Of a DNA stretch of 64,000 nucleotides, positions 1 to 9,154 are shown piece by piece (the first letter of the stretch is position 1; every line of letters starts with the position of its first letter). The position numbers and the translations under genes are program-made. The notes beneath the pieces are model-generated. The model was not told the origin of the DNA. It saw only the letters and a program-made list of their open reading frames with translations, and searched no databases. Source of the DNA: Massiliimalia sp964370215 (GTDB lineage: Bacteria; Bacillota; Clostridia; Oscillospirales; Ruminococcaceae); contig CAYJIM010000007.1 of the NCBI GenBank assembly GCA_964370215.1, positions 8,764 through 72,763 of the forward strand. Direction: 5' to 3'.

Positions 1-875
1 ATCGCTTCAAAAGAACATGCTATTGAAATAATCTTTGCGTACAAAGAAATGTTTTTTCCTTCTAGCTTGCGGGGATAACCAGAACCATCTTCTTTTTCGT
101 GATGTTCAAGTGCCGCAATGCTAATACTTAATGGAAAATCATAACTTTTTATTATGTCGTATGATAAAACTGGGTGCGTAAATATGGTCTTTTTTTCTGC
201 TGGTGTTAGAACTCTATTTGTCATATAAAATTGTGGCGGAAGTTTTACCATACCAATTTCATGCAAAATACAAGCAACTCCAATTTCAGTTAATTTGCTT
301 AGAGGAATTTTCAATTGTATACCAATAATAATTGCAAAAACAGTAGATCTCATTGAGTGAAATATTAAAAAATCCTTATTATCAGATTCTGAGTTTGAAT
401 TTATTCTGAGAATGTGACGTCTGTTTTGATTAATAAAAATACAAAGGTCTTTTACTGCTTCATAAAGAGGTTTGTATTGCAGCTCTTTGTGTGTTGCATA
501 ACGCGTATAGACGATTTTAATATAATTTAAATATTCATTGTAAACCGCTTTTACGCTATCAAATTTGTTCGTGTTCGCATCTACATGTTCTGTTATTTTA
601 GCAATATTGTCTTTTAGTCTTTCGTTTAAAGCAGATGTGTCTTGCGGAATTACTTCAACTTGTTCTGTGGTGCCTTCTGTTTCCGGTTCACGAACACTTA
701 CATTAGATATGGATCCTTCGGAAAAAATTTCTTTAAAACCCCAGTCTGACAAAGCCTTAATTAATTCATTTGACAAGGGTGTTATTGGATGTAACAACAC
801 AAAGGAATTGTCCAATTGTACTTCTGAGCTAAAGTATATATCTGGTTTTAAATCTGCTACAACATATGAATTCAT
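1..875 (-). CDS. HD-GYP-type domain protein, 3' part outside the window
   Basis: I translated this by eye from the minus strand. It starts at ATG 875 behind an AAAGGA-type ribosome site and stays open to the window edge (291 residues). The N-terminal ~150 residues have no motif I recognise. The last ~110 residues follow the HD-GYP pattern: a helix near FHSMRSTVFA, then LHEIG, then HPVLSYDII, then EHHEKEDGSGYP. HD-GYP proteins usually hydrolyse or sense cyclic di-GMP. Two metal-ligand positions look altered: HD reads HE, and the later (V)AD reads IAC. Activity is therefore uncertain and a binding-only role is possible. The C-terminus cannot be seen. Confidence 0.8.
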   Translation of the reverse strand, partial: MNSYVVADLKPDIYFSSEVQLDNSFVLLHPITPLSNELIKALSDWGFKEIFSEGSISNVSVREPETEGTTEQVEVIPQDTSALNERLKDNIAKITEHVDANTNKFDSVKAVYNEYLNYIKIVYTRYATHKELQYKPLYEAVKDLCIFINQNRRHILRINSNSESDNKDFLIFHSMRSTVFAIIIGIQLKIPLSKLTEIGVACILHEIGMVKLPPQFYMTNRVLTPAEKKTIFTHPVLSYDIIKSYDFPLSISIAALEHHEKEDGSGYPRKLEGKNISLYAKIISIACSFEA

Positions 876-889
876 ATCATGTCCTTTAT

Positions 890-928
890 TTTAAAAAAAA
901 GGTTGAAAACATTACTGCTTTCAACCTT
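890..928 (-). terminator. Intrinsic terminator after the maf-like operon
   Basis: A perfect 10-bp stem (AAGGTTGAAA / TTTCAACCTT) at 899-928 is followed on the minus strand by a run of eight T. It lies ~110 nt past the stop of the Maf-like gene and just ahead of the HD-GYP ribosome site, so it probably separates the two units. Confidence 0.8.
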
Positions 929-1038
929 GATACTTTCAGTAATGGTGTCTGGATGTCTGGGACACACCCTTACTAATATTTTCCTTACATATTATATATC
1001 GGTGTGTGCAAATAAAACTTAAGTATTATTTTAAGCTT

Positions 1039-2874
1039 TTATGAGTTTTTTCGCAAGTGCTGGGTGTGGAAAACAATACTTTTTTTTATGGTCTCATATA
1101 ATAGCTTTGACTTAAGAATAGCATAGTTTGCAGCTTCACTATATGTTCCGATTGGAGGGGGGGGAGGAGGCTCTGGCAAATTTTTATCCATAATGACTTG
1201 TAATTGATCGGGAGTAGGAAATACTAAGGAAACAATATCTTTGGCGACGGATTTTGATATTTCATTATCAATTTCATCTAAGGACTTAATTATGTTTTCA
1301 TATTGCGTATCATTTTTGCAATTCTTGCTGCACAGCAATAAACCTGAGTCTACAATTGATTGTAACTCTGAGAAACTATGTAATACAAGTTTTATTACTT
1401 CTTCGATACTTTGGTTGTTTTTTTTTGTTTGTTTTAATTCACAAAAAGAGGCAATCTCTTTTGCGCATTCATTTTGTAAAAGTACTTCATTTATGGTTTC
1501 TAATTTTATTCCAGGAATTGCTAACGCATTTTTTGATAGTGAGAATGTTTGTATGTTTTTGTATTCTGCACACTTGCTTTCAAACCACCATGCATACATT
1601 TTCATTCGTGCATCACTTATAACACTTTTGCCTTCATAATTAATAGCTGCTTCTTGTAAAGGGGTAAATAAAACTTTTGATAACTCTGTTTGTGTAGGTT
1701 TTAGTTTGTTTGAAAAAGTATATGCATTTTCTTCAAACGTACTGCCTTTTGCATGAGTCTTTTTATTTGTAAAAGAAAGATCTAATCCTGCCATATATAT
1801 GTGTGTACAACCAATAAAGCGCGCAAAATCCCATGCAGTAGTTGCAACAGATCCCCCTGCTACGAGCTCTCCTTTTTCTCCTATAAAGGTTTCGATATAC
1901 GTTCCAAGAGGGAAGTGTGATGAACACAGTATTATCTCTTTGCAATTAAAACGAAAAACTGATGGGTACGCTGCGGTTTCGGTTATAAGTATACTGCTTG
2001 GGCTTTTTAATCCTTCTAAGTGCAATGAGTTCCAATATTGAGGGTCTACCAATACTATAAAGTGTGGCTCTACACCTGCTTTTAAACAGGCTCTTAGGGC
2101 TGTATCAACGCAAATAAGTATGCATCTTTTTTTTATTTCACGTATATAGGGTAATACTTCATCTAAGCTAGGTCCTGCTGCTAAGACACAGGCCCGCAAT
2201 GTATTTGCTTTGTTTTTGTATCTGTTTATTCCATCAAGTTTTTGCATAAATGAAAGATTTTTACACATATTAGAGAGCCACAGTTTTGAAAATTTTTCTA
2301 ATGTTCTTACGTTTATTGATTGTTTACTCTTGTTACGTTTTATGAGTGTTTGTAAATTTGTATAATATTGTAAGTCATAGTTCATAAACGCCTTGTTTTC
2401 AATAATGTAACATTCGTTTAATCCATATTGTTCTAATATTGTAATAACCGTTTGTTGGGGAGCTTGTAGTAAAAATACAATAGATTCATGGTCAAATACA
2501 TAGCTCCAGTCGAGTACAGAAAAAGCGAGGAGTAAAAAATCAAGATTTGGTTCTATAATAATAATTGTTTTATTAGTATATTTTTTTGCGCACTCAATAG
2601 GTGCATATCCTAGTGAACAACCGAAAAAAACAACAGAGTCTGCGTTTTCAATTTCATGTGTTTGTAGTATCTTTTTTGCTTCAGCACTTGGGTTATATGC
2701 TGAATGCGCATAGGTATTATCAAACATACAGCTTATTTCATTGTTTTTTGCGTTAAATACGGTTGCTCCAAAATTTTGTGGATTTGTTATAGGGTGAGAA
2801 ATGATGTTTTTATGTAATTCGGGGAATCTTTTAGAAAAATTATCGAGGTTCTTTTGTAGTAAACTGTTTTCCAT
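1039..2874 (-). CDS. Maf/DUF115 (MptE-like) family protein, probable motility or flagellin glycosylation factor
   Basis: 611 residues. The centre (about 220-420) shows the DUF115/MptE-like signature: VLAAGPSLDEVLPYI, then CVDTALRACLKAGVEPHFIVLVD, then VAGGSVATTAWDFA and MAGLDLSF. In flagellated bacteria this family (Maf, motility accessory factor) is tied to sialic or pseudaminic-type glycosylation of flagellins. That link is family knowledge and no flagellar gene is visible here. The C-terminus has a proline run (LPEPPPPPP) encoded across an 8-base homopolymer. ATG 2874 has an AGGAC site five bases upstream. It is the last gene of the lepB / penicillin-binding-protein / maf operon and starts 23 bases after the preceding stop. 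Confidence 0.8.
   Translation of the reverse strand: MENSLLQKNLDNFSKRFPELHKNIISHPITNPQNFGATVFNAKNNEISCMFDNTYAHSAYNPSAEAKKILQTHEIENADSVVFFGCSLGYAPIECAKKYTNKTIIIIEPNLDFLLLAFSVLDWSYVFDHESIVFLLQAPQQTVITILEQYGLNECYIIENKAFMNYDLQYYTNLQTLIKRNKSKQSINVRTLEKFSKLWLSNMCKNLSFMQKLDGINRYKNKANTLRACVLAAGPSLDEVLPYIREIKKRCILICVDTALRACLKAGVEPHFIVLVDPQYWNSLHLEGLKSPSSILITETAAYPSVFRFNCKEIILCSSHFPLGTYIETFIGEKGELVAGGSVATTAWDFARFIGCTHIYMAGLDLSFTNKKTHAKGSTFEENAYTFSNKLKPTQTELSKVLFTPLQEAAINYEGKSVISDARMKMYAWWFESKCAEYKNIQTFSLSKNALAIPGIKLETINEVLLQNECAKEIASFCELKQTKKNNQSIEEVIKLVLHSFSELQSIVDSGLLLCSKNCKNDTQYENIIKSLDEIDNEISKSVAKDIVSLVFPTPDQLQVIMDKNLPEPPPPPPIGTYSEAANYAILKSKLLYETIKKSIVFHTQHLRKNS
1157..1164. repeat. Homopolymer G8 (C8 in the coding strand) inside the maf-like gene
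   Basis: Eight consecutive G on the plus strand, flanked by further GG and AGG groups. It falls at about codon 570 of 611, so a slip of one base would replace the last ~40 residues. Confidence 0.9.
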
Positions 2875-2897
2875 ATGTGTCCTATGAAGTGCGATAT

Positions 2898-4766
2898 TTA
2901 TTCTAAGTATATTGTGATGGTCATTCCATCAGTTACAGCTGTTCCAGGTGGAGGACTTTGACTAACCGCCCATCCGTCTCCGTGAAGTAAAAAATTAATT
3001 CTACCATCATTTAATAGTGGTGTAAGGGCTCGTTTTGAAACTCCAGTAAAATCGGGAACCCTTGTGCTTATTTGGGGAGTTTGGTTTGATTGAAACGTAA
3101 TTTGTCCTGAATGCTCTAAGGATGCGGCGTTTGCTCTTGCAAGCCCGAGATGATCAATAATTGTATTTGCTGCTTCTGCAATTACAGGAGCAACTATACG
3201 CCCTGACAATGTTTCGCCTTGTGCTTTTGTTATAACAATATATAATACAATCTCTGGGTCATCAACAGGGAAAATTGCCGCAACGTTTGAAACGAAATCA
3301 GTATCACTATAACGACCTGTTTCTGGATCTGTAATTTGTGCAGTACCTGTTTTTACCCCTATAGAAATATCTCCAAGTGCAGCCCTTGTGCCCGTTCCAA
3401 ATTGTGCTGTTGTTTCCATTGCACTTAAAAGAAAGTTAGCTGTTGACTCTGATACAACTCTTGGCTTTTCAATTGGAACGTGCTCATATAAAACTATTCC
3501 ATCGCTATCAGTTATTTTGTGTATAAGTGTTAATTGAAGTGGAATGCCTCCATTGGCAAGTGCAGTTGTAGCTTGAACCATTTGCAATGCTGAAACAGCT
3601 AATTCTTGTCCTATAGACATTGTCTGCTTAGAACGAAATGACCATAATGAATCTGAAGTTGTTTTTACAGACCCGCGAGTTTCTGACGGTATTTCAAGGA
3701 ATGTTTTTTCTGCAAATCCAAATTTTTCAATCATTGCTAAAAAGTTTTGAGTATCCATTGTTTCGCTCATTTGGGCAAGGGCATCATTGCAAGAATATTG
3801 AAGCGCCTCACGAGCAGTCACCGAACCATGATTACCAAGGCATGTAATAACGGATGTTTCACCATTAGCAGCTGTCATCACATGTCTGCCATCACAAAAA
3901 AATGTATCAGTTTCGTTTATTGATTGTGAATCAATAAAACTTGCGACTGAATAAATCTTAAAAACTGACCCCGGCTCATACGCGAGTACAGCAGGTCTAT
4001 CAATTTGTTCATCTGTGGTAGAAGACGGATATGTGTTTAGGTTTGCTGCAGGTAAACTTATGTAGGAATAAATTTCACCCGTTTTTGCACTTGCGGCCAC
4101 GAGCATAAAACTTTCTGCTTGTGTTTCATCCATTGAATTGTATGCTATTTGCTCAAGTTTGTATTGTAAATTCGCATCTATGGTTAAAAATACATTGTTG
4201 CCTACTGGGGTTGTGGAAACATCGTAGTTTGTTGGAACTAAAATATCTTGCTGTGAAAATTCTACACCAGAAAGTCCTTGTCCATCATAGCCCATAAAGC
4301 CAATAACTTGCGATGCTAAAGCATTTTCTGGATAAACTCTTCTAGCAACTTTATCAAAACTTATACCGTTTAATTTATTGCTACGTATAGCATTTTGAAT
4401 TGTATTCATTTCATCTGTATTCAATTCTTTTAATAAATAAAGAAAATTTCTCTGAGCATTTTGTATTTCGTTTATAATGGTGTCTTGAGAGAGATTTGTT
4501 ACGGGCTCTAATACCGCTGCTAAAAAAGCAATGTTATCTACATCTGAAGGGGTAATTTTTAAATGATAAAAATCGGTTTGTACAGCTAATGGTTTATTAT
4601 TTCTATCTAAGATAGAACCACGAAGAGGAGATTCAGTTATATGAACAATTTCATCGGGGGTTTTTAAGGCAAGAGAAACGTACGAGTATAATACATATAC
4701 AACCACCGCAATGAAAATGACTGCGAATGCAATTATACGATGTTTTGAAAAAGAGCTTTCATTCAT
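2898..4766 (-). CDS. Penicillin-binding protein, FtsI/PBP2-type transpeptidase with C-terminal PASTA domain
   Basis: 622 residues. A single N-terminal membrane segment (about 10-32) is followed by a PBP dimerisation domain (RGSILDRNNKPLA) and a transpeptidase domain. The three catalytic motifs are visible: SVFK (nucleophile serine, after EPG), SCN and KTGT. A PASTA module follows (PDFTGVSKRALTPLL ... SPPPGTAV), as in FtsI/SpoVD-type PBPs. It cross-links peptidoglycan in the periplasm, most likely at the septum. The start lies five bases after the lepB stop, so the two are probably co-transcribed. I cannot tell FtsI from another class B PBP from context, so no symbol is given. Confidence 0.9.
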   Translation of the reverse strand: MNESSFSKHRIIAFAVIFIAVVVYVLYSYVSLALKTPDEIVHITESPLRGSILDRNNKPLAVQTDFYHLKITPSDVDNIAFLAAVLEPVTNLSQDTIINEIQNAQRNFLYLLKELNTDEMNTIQNAIRSNKLNGISFDKVARRVYPENALASQVIGFMGYDGQGLSGVEFSQQDILVPTNYDVSTTPVGNNVFLTIDANLQYKLEQIAYNSMDETQAESFMLVAASAKTGEIYSYISLPAANLNTYPSSTTDEQIDRPAVLAYEPGSVFKIYSVASFIDSQSINETDTFFCDGRHVMTAANGETSVITCLGNHGSVTAREALQYSCNDALAQMSETMDTQNFLAMIEKFGFAEKTFLEIPSETRGSVKTTSDSLWSFRSKQTMSIGQELAVSALQMVQATTALANGGIPLQLTLIHKITDSDGIVLYEHVPIEKPRVVSESTANFLLSAMETTAQFGTGTRAALGDISIGVKTGTAQITDPETGRYSDTDFVSNVAAIFPVDDPEIVLYIVITKAQGETLSGRIVAPVIAEAANTIIDHLGLARANAASLEHSGQITFQSNQTPQISTRVPDFTGVSKRALTPLLNDGRINFLLHGDGWAVSQSPPPGTAVTDGMTITIYLE

Positions 4767-4771
4767 TGTTA

Positions 4772-5263
4772 TTACTGTTCCACCCTGCCTAAAATATATC
4801 TCGTTGGAATAAACCCATAATCCCTTGAATCTACAGATTCCTTTGGGTTATCGCCAATTGCTAGTATTGTGTTGTCTGGTACAATGTTATCAAACTTAAT
4901 ACGCTGAAATTGCTGTTCAGTTAGAGGAATTTCTTTTTCCCCTATATACATAGTATACTGTGAATCAGAAGAAAAATCCAGTGCTTCGCCTGAAATTGCT
5001 ACACATCGTTTAACTACTACCTTATTATTAATGACATAAATAACAATATCATTTTTTTTAGGTTGTGCCCATTGAAATAATAACTCCGAACCAAAAGGTT
5101 TTGCAACTCCATATGCAAGCTTGTTAATTATAACGATACTATTTTCATGTATTGAAGGTTCCATTGATGTTCCCGATACACGTACTATATCAAAAATAAA
5201 AAGCTTTAAGATTGCTCCTATGCTTAAGCCTATTATGATAGGCAAAAAATATTTAAACTTCAT
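4772..5263 (-). CDS. lepB: Signal peptidase I
   Basis: 163 residues, short for the family. An N-terminal membrane anchor (about 6-24) is followed by the catalytic serine box SGTSMEPSI, the lysine box (NNKVVVKRCVAISGE) and the C-terminal GDN ... SVDSRDYG box. It cleaves signal peptides of secreted proteins at the outer face of the cytoplasmic membrane. It heads the minus-strand operon with the penicillin-binding and Maf-like genes and is divergent from the LysM peptidase gene at 5310. Confidence 0.93.
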   Translation of the reverse strand: MKFKYFLPIIIGLSIGAILKLFIFDIVRVSGTSMEPSIHENSIVIINKLAYGVAKPFGSELLFQWAQPKKNDIVIYVINNKVVVKRCVAISGEALDFSSDSQYTMYIGEKEIPLTEQQFQRIKFDNIVPDNTILAIGDNPKESVDSRDYGFIPTRYILGRVEQ

Positions 5264-5309
5264 ACTCTATATTCTAATATGCAAAGCGACTTATGTCGAT
5301 AGTTATTAT

Positions 5310-6503
5310 ATGGAAATACTTAGTTATATAGACTCAAAAAGCTCTTTTTTAATGCCAAATGTGAGTGCAACACTTGAAGAAATGCTGCATGGACAAAAAA
5401 AGAGACAAAAAAAACAACGACACCAAAACGAACAAAAATTTATTCATAGAAGTGCTGTAAGTACAAAGGCTTTTTCTTTTGATGCTTCAGTTGTTGATAC
5501 ATTGTATTCTTACGTAATAAAAGCAAGATATGTCTTATTATCTGTAAGTGCACTATTACTGCTAGCCTTGGGGGTTGTAAGTATAACAAGTTATGTACAA
5601 TCTTTTGCAACACCTCTAGAGTTTCAAGAGATTGTTTTAGTTGAAGAAGAACTGTTAACAAGCTCAATGCATAGCTTTGTATCTCTTTATGGCTCTTCTG
5701 AAGTTTACGAAGAAGAAGCACTTGCCTTGCTTGCTAGTGGGCAAAGCACCCAGCTATATACTCAACCAGTGAGCTTTAGTACTTATACTGTGCAACAAGG
5801 TGATAGTATTCATACGATAAGTAATAAATTTGGACTAGATAATATCTCTACTCTTATTGGCATTAATGAGATAGATAATGTTAGACTTTTGTGGGCAGGG
5901 CAAAAAATTAAAGTACCATCAATGGATGGGCTTATGTATACGGTAAAAAGTGGAGACTCACTTGAAGCCATTGCCAAACAGTATAGTGTTACTATCGAAG
6001 AAATCCTTGATGTTAATGAATTAGATAGTATAAATCTATATGAAGGTGAAATACTTTTTGTTCCAGGCGCTACAATGGATTCAACTTCGCTAAAACAAGC
6101 ACTTGGTGAACTATTTATACACCCTCTATCCGTTAGGTGGCGCATATCATCTTATTATGGTTATCGAGCAGATCCTTTTACAGGGGTAAGAAGCTTTCAT
6201 ACTGGAACAGACTTTGCCGTACCAAAAGGGACTCCGGTTCGTTCTGCGATGAGTGGAACAGTGTCTACTGCTGGATATTCGAGTATTTATGGCTATTATG
6301 TGATAGTAAATCATGGGAATGGCTATCAAACCTTGTATGCTCACTTTATGGAGGCAGCTCCAGTAAAAAAAGGACAAAATGTTAACCAAAGTAGTATTAT
6401 AGGATATGTTGGTAGTACAGGGTATTCAACAGGTAATCACTTGCATTTTTCAGTATATAAAAATGGTAAACTGGTAAATCCTAATACCGTTATTAACTAT
6501 TAG
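5310..6503 (+). CDS. Membrane-anchored LysM-M23 peptidoglycan endopeptidase
   Basis: About 397 residues from ATG 5310. The reading frame is open further upstream but would run antisense through lepB, so a later start is likely; ATG 5352 and ATG 5382 are alternatives because none has a strong ribosome site. Order: a basic cytoplasmic stretch, one membrane helix (YVLLSVSALLLLALG), two LysM repeats (YTVQQGDSIHTIS and YTVKSGDSLEAIA) and a C-terminal M23 domain with HTGTDF and HLHF metal-ligand motifs. It should bind and cut peptidoglycan in the periplasm. It fits beside the divergent penicillin-binding gene as a wall-remodelling pair. Confidence 0.88.
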   Translation: MEILSYIDSKSSFLMPNVSATLEEMLHGQKKRQKKQRHQNEQKFIHRSAVSTKAFSFDASVVDTLYSYVIKARYVLLSVSALLLLALGVVSITSYVQSFATPLEFQEIVLVEEELLTSSMHSFVSLYGSSEVYEEEALALLASGQSTQLYTQPVSFSTYTVQQGDSIHTISNKFGLDNISTLIGINEIDNVRLLWAGQKIKVPSMDGLMYTVKSGDSLEAIAKQYSVTIEEILDVNELDSINLYEGEILFVPGATMDSTSLKQALGELFIHPLSVRWRISSYYGYRADPFTGVRSFHTGTDFAVPKGTPVRSAMSGTVSTAGYSSIYGYYVIVNHGNGYQTLYAHFMEAAPVKKGQNVNQSSIIGYVGSTGYSTGNHLHFSVYKNGKLVNPNTVINY

Positions 6504-6509
6504 TACGTT

Positions 6510-6547
6510 AAAAAAAATAGCCTTATATCTAAGGTTATTTTTTTTCT
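6510..6547. terminator. Bidirectional intrinsic terminator
   Basis: An A-run, the stem ATAGCCTTA / TAAGGTTAT around a short TATC loop, then eight T. It sits six bases after the LysM-M23 stop. Confidence 0.88.
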
Positions 6548-6671
6548 TTTCTACTATTATAGATTGGTTGAGTTGAACACTTGTCATATACAGACTTTTG
6601 TGTTATTCTTTCAGTATAGTCATGTACTCAATATAATTTTGAACTGTGTTTTTTTCGATGGAGGAGAAATG

Positions 6672-9038
6672 ATGAAAAAGATTACTAAGATAATGGCTTT
6701 ATTCATAGTAATGATATGCTCACAAGATGCTTTTAGTCAAGGTACTCTTAGTTTTCCGGATGTCGATTTGAATGGAGCTAACGATGTGCTTTTTACTGCA
6801 AAGGTTAACGCTGGATCCGAAAGTTGGAAAAATTTATATAAAACAACTATCGTTCAAAATGAAAAGTCGGTGCAAGCTAGTGACGGAAACGTTTCACTTT
6901 TGACCACATATCCACAAAAGCTTGATTCTCTTCAAGGTGGTAAATTTTTGCAAATACGTAATGCCGATGGGGCTTTTATGTATACGGCATCTACTAAAAC
7001 ACTAAGTCAGCTTTCTCATAATAATGTTTTAAGTCCTTCTCCATCTAGTCACGCAAAAACGCGCGATAATCTAATAGAAACAGAGGTTAGTCCAGATGGA
7101 AATTGGATGACTTATTTTAAAAAAACGTCTGCTGCCACTGCATCATTGGTGCTTTCAAACACAAAAACTGCACAAAGTATTGTGTTGGACTCAGATTCTG
7201 ATTTTAGTTTTAAAAATGTTCCCGTTTTGTGGTCTCCAGATTCGAGCGTTCTCATTTATGAAAAAGATAATAATGTGTATTTTATCGATGTTGAAAACAT
7301 TGCCGATCTTACCAAAATTGAAGATAGTTTTCGTTTAATTGGAGAAGGCTCAATACAAAATGTTTCATGGATGGGTGAAAAAGACTTAGTCTATGTTCAA
7401 AATGATATTGTTTTTAGAATTTCAATAAACGAGTTATATACACGAGCCTTATATTCAGATGTATTAGGTAGTGGAGAAATAATTGGAAGACTACCTTGGG
7501 ATTTTACTGAAAGAGATACGTTTTGGGTAGATGAAACTGGAACTCAATTAGTTTTATTACAAAAGGGTATAACACTTTTTTACTTTGAACTTGAAGGACC
7601 AAGAGCGTCTATACAAGCAAAACAAAATTCTACAGGTTTTGCAAAAACACTTTTTTCGCATGCATTTGTTCCTGTGTCAGATAGTTCGTTAGAGGTTAGT
7701 GTTTTATGGATTGGTTCAAGTTCAACTACAAGCCAAAATACTAATACACAAAGTATGGCGACACCTCTATTATGGATTACCTATACTGGTGCCGTAAAAG
7801 AAAGTCGCGTTTACAAACTTAATAGAATTCAAAATTCACAAGGATCGTATTTTGAACAATTGCACGTGCCGCAAAATGCCCAAGCACCCATACTTTCGCC
7901 AGACAATAAAAGTATAGCGTTTATTGCAGCTACTGCAACAAGTGAGATAGATGAATACGGTAATTTTGATAATGGAGTTTATGTATATGATTTACTTACA
8001 TGGACGCAAACAAGCACTTTTATTGATGAAAACATAGTATCAATTCAGTGGAAATCAAATTCAGAAGTGTTTATTGGTGGTGTTGAAACAGTTCGTACAT
8101 GGAATCCTTCTACAAGAGCATCTGAAGTACTATTTTTATCATCAGTAAATAGATTCGCATGGGATGAAACAGGTACAAAAATTTTAGCGTCCAATAATGC
8201 AGGAACCTTTGAATATTACGAAAATACAAATACATGGAAGGCAACAACCCTAACTATAAATCGTGAAAACTCACGTATGAATACCCTTTGGAGAGTGGTA
8301 AGCTCAGAAGGTAGGGGGGCATTGTATGAAAACATTTTATTTGTAAGATCTTTACAAGGTGAAAGTCAAACAAAGCCATTACTTTCCGATTTTTTAGAAG
8401 AATCATCTCAAAGACCAACTATATCTTTTGCATTTGATGCACTTGATAATCGCGATGGATTAGCAGAAATTCTTAATACGCTTTCTACATATGGATTAAA
8501 AGCAACGTTCTTTATAAATGGAGAATTTATAAAGCGCTTTCCTGATTCGGTGTTGTCGATTGTTGAACAAGGCCATGAAGTAGCTCCTATGTTTTATACT
8601 GCCGCAGATTTATTATCTAGTGGCTTTGTTATTGATGAGACTTTTATTCGTAGAGGCTTAGCGAATAATGAAGATGAGTTTTTTGCTTTAACAAATACTG
8701 ATATGGAATTGTTTTGGCATCCTCCATATTATAGAAGTTCTGATATTATTGAGCAAGCTGGAAATAATGCTGGATATAGTCTTATAAAAAATGTTGTCTT
8801 TATTAATGACACACTCACGCTAGAACAAGCTAGCAAAACAGGGCAGGCTTATATTTCCTCTACACAACTTATTGAAGGTCTAGTTCCTTGGCTTTTTGAT
8901 GGTGCAATTATTCCTGTTTCCGTAGGAGTTTCAAATGGAAGTCGTCCTGATTATGTGTATGAAAAACTAGATATTCTTATTAATGCAATTTATGAAGCTG
9001 GTTATGAAATTGCACCGATATCTGAAGTATTATATTAA
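6672..9038 (+). CDS. Secreted beta-propeller-like protein with degenerate NodB (polysaccharide deacetylase) domain
   Basis: About 788 residues. GGAGGAG at 6660-6666 supports ATG 6672 (or 6669). The longer frame from 6564 has no ribosome site. A signal peptide (MKKITKIMALFIVMICSQDAFS) leads into ~500 residues rich in repeated SPD/W-type motifs (VSPDGNWMTYF, WSPDSSVLIY, LSPDNKSIAFIA) typical of TolB or WD40-like propellers. From ~580 the NodB pattern appears (SFAFDALDNRDGLAEILNTL ... LKATFFINGEF ... GHEVAPMFYTAADL ... FWHPPYYR). The usual H-x3-x4-H metal site of motif 2 reads GHEVAPMFYT, and the RPPY motif reads HPPY. It may bind a glycan rather than deacetylate. Periplasmic or surface location is inferred. 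Confidence 0.75.
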   Translation: MKKITKIMALFIVMICSQDAFSQGTLSFPDVDLNGANDVLFTAKVNAGSESWKNLYKTTIVQNEKSVQASDGNVSLLTTYPQKLDSLQGGKFLQIRNADGAFMYTASTKTLSQLSHNNVLSPSPSSHAKTRDNLIETEVSPDGNWMTYFKKTSAATASLVLSNTKTAQSIVLDSDSDFSFKNVPVLWSPDSSVLIYEKDNNVYFIDVENIADLTKIEDSFRLIGEGSIQNVSWMGEKDLVYVQNDIVFRISINELYTRALYSDVLGSGEIIGRLPWDFTERDTFWVDETGTQLVLLQKGITLFYFELEGPRASIQAKQNSTGFAKTLFSHAFVPVSDSSLEVSVLWIGSSSTTSQNTNTQSMATPLLWITYTGAVKESRVYKLNRIQNSQGSYFEQLHVPQNAQAPILSPDNKSIAFIAATATSEIDEYGNFDNGVYVYDLLTWTQTSTFIDENIVSIQWKSNSEVFIGGVETVRTWNPSTRASEVLFLSSVNRFAWDETGTKILASNNAGTFEYYENTNTWKATTLTINRENSRMNTLWRVVSSEGRGALYENILFVRSLQGESQTKPLLSDFLEESSQRPTISFAFDALDNRDGLAEILNTLSTYGLKATFFINGEFIKRFPDSVLSIVEQGHEVAPMFYTAADLLSSGFVIDETFIRRGLANNEDEFFALTNTDMELFWHPPYYRSSDIIEQAGNNAGYSLIKNVVFINDTLTLEQASKTGQAYISSTQLIEGLVPWLFDGAIIPVSVGVSNGSRPDYVYEKLDILINAIYEAGYEIAPISEVLY

Positions 9039-9061
9039 ATATGACTTTGTCACAAAAGTGA

Positions 9062-9090
9062 TTGCGTTTTATTCATAAAAGCTGTATACT
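9062..9090 (+). promoter_or_regulatory. Sigma-70 promoter of the activase gene
   Basis: TTGCGT, 17 bases, then TATACT. The predicted transcript starts near 9097, about 58 bases before the activase start codon. Confidence 0.6.
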
Positions 9091-9154
9091 TGCAGAGCAA
9101 ATATCATAGTTTTATTTTTTTTCTATGAATTATTCGTAAATAAAAAAGGTTGTA

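Noticed and set aside
565..894. 109-codon plus-strand open frame at the left edge
   Set aside because: It lies antisense to the HD-GYP coding frame, has no ribosome site and shows no family motif.
5121..5309. Upstream extension of the LysM-M23 frame
   Set aside because: It would run antisense through lepB, with no ribosome site. The membrane-anchor layout is explained by a start at 5310 or later.
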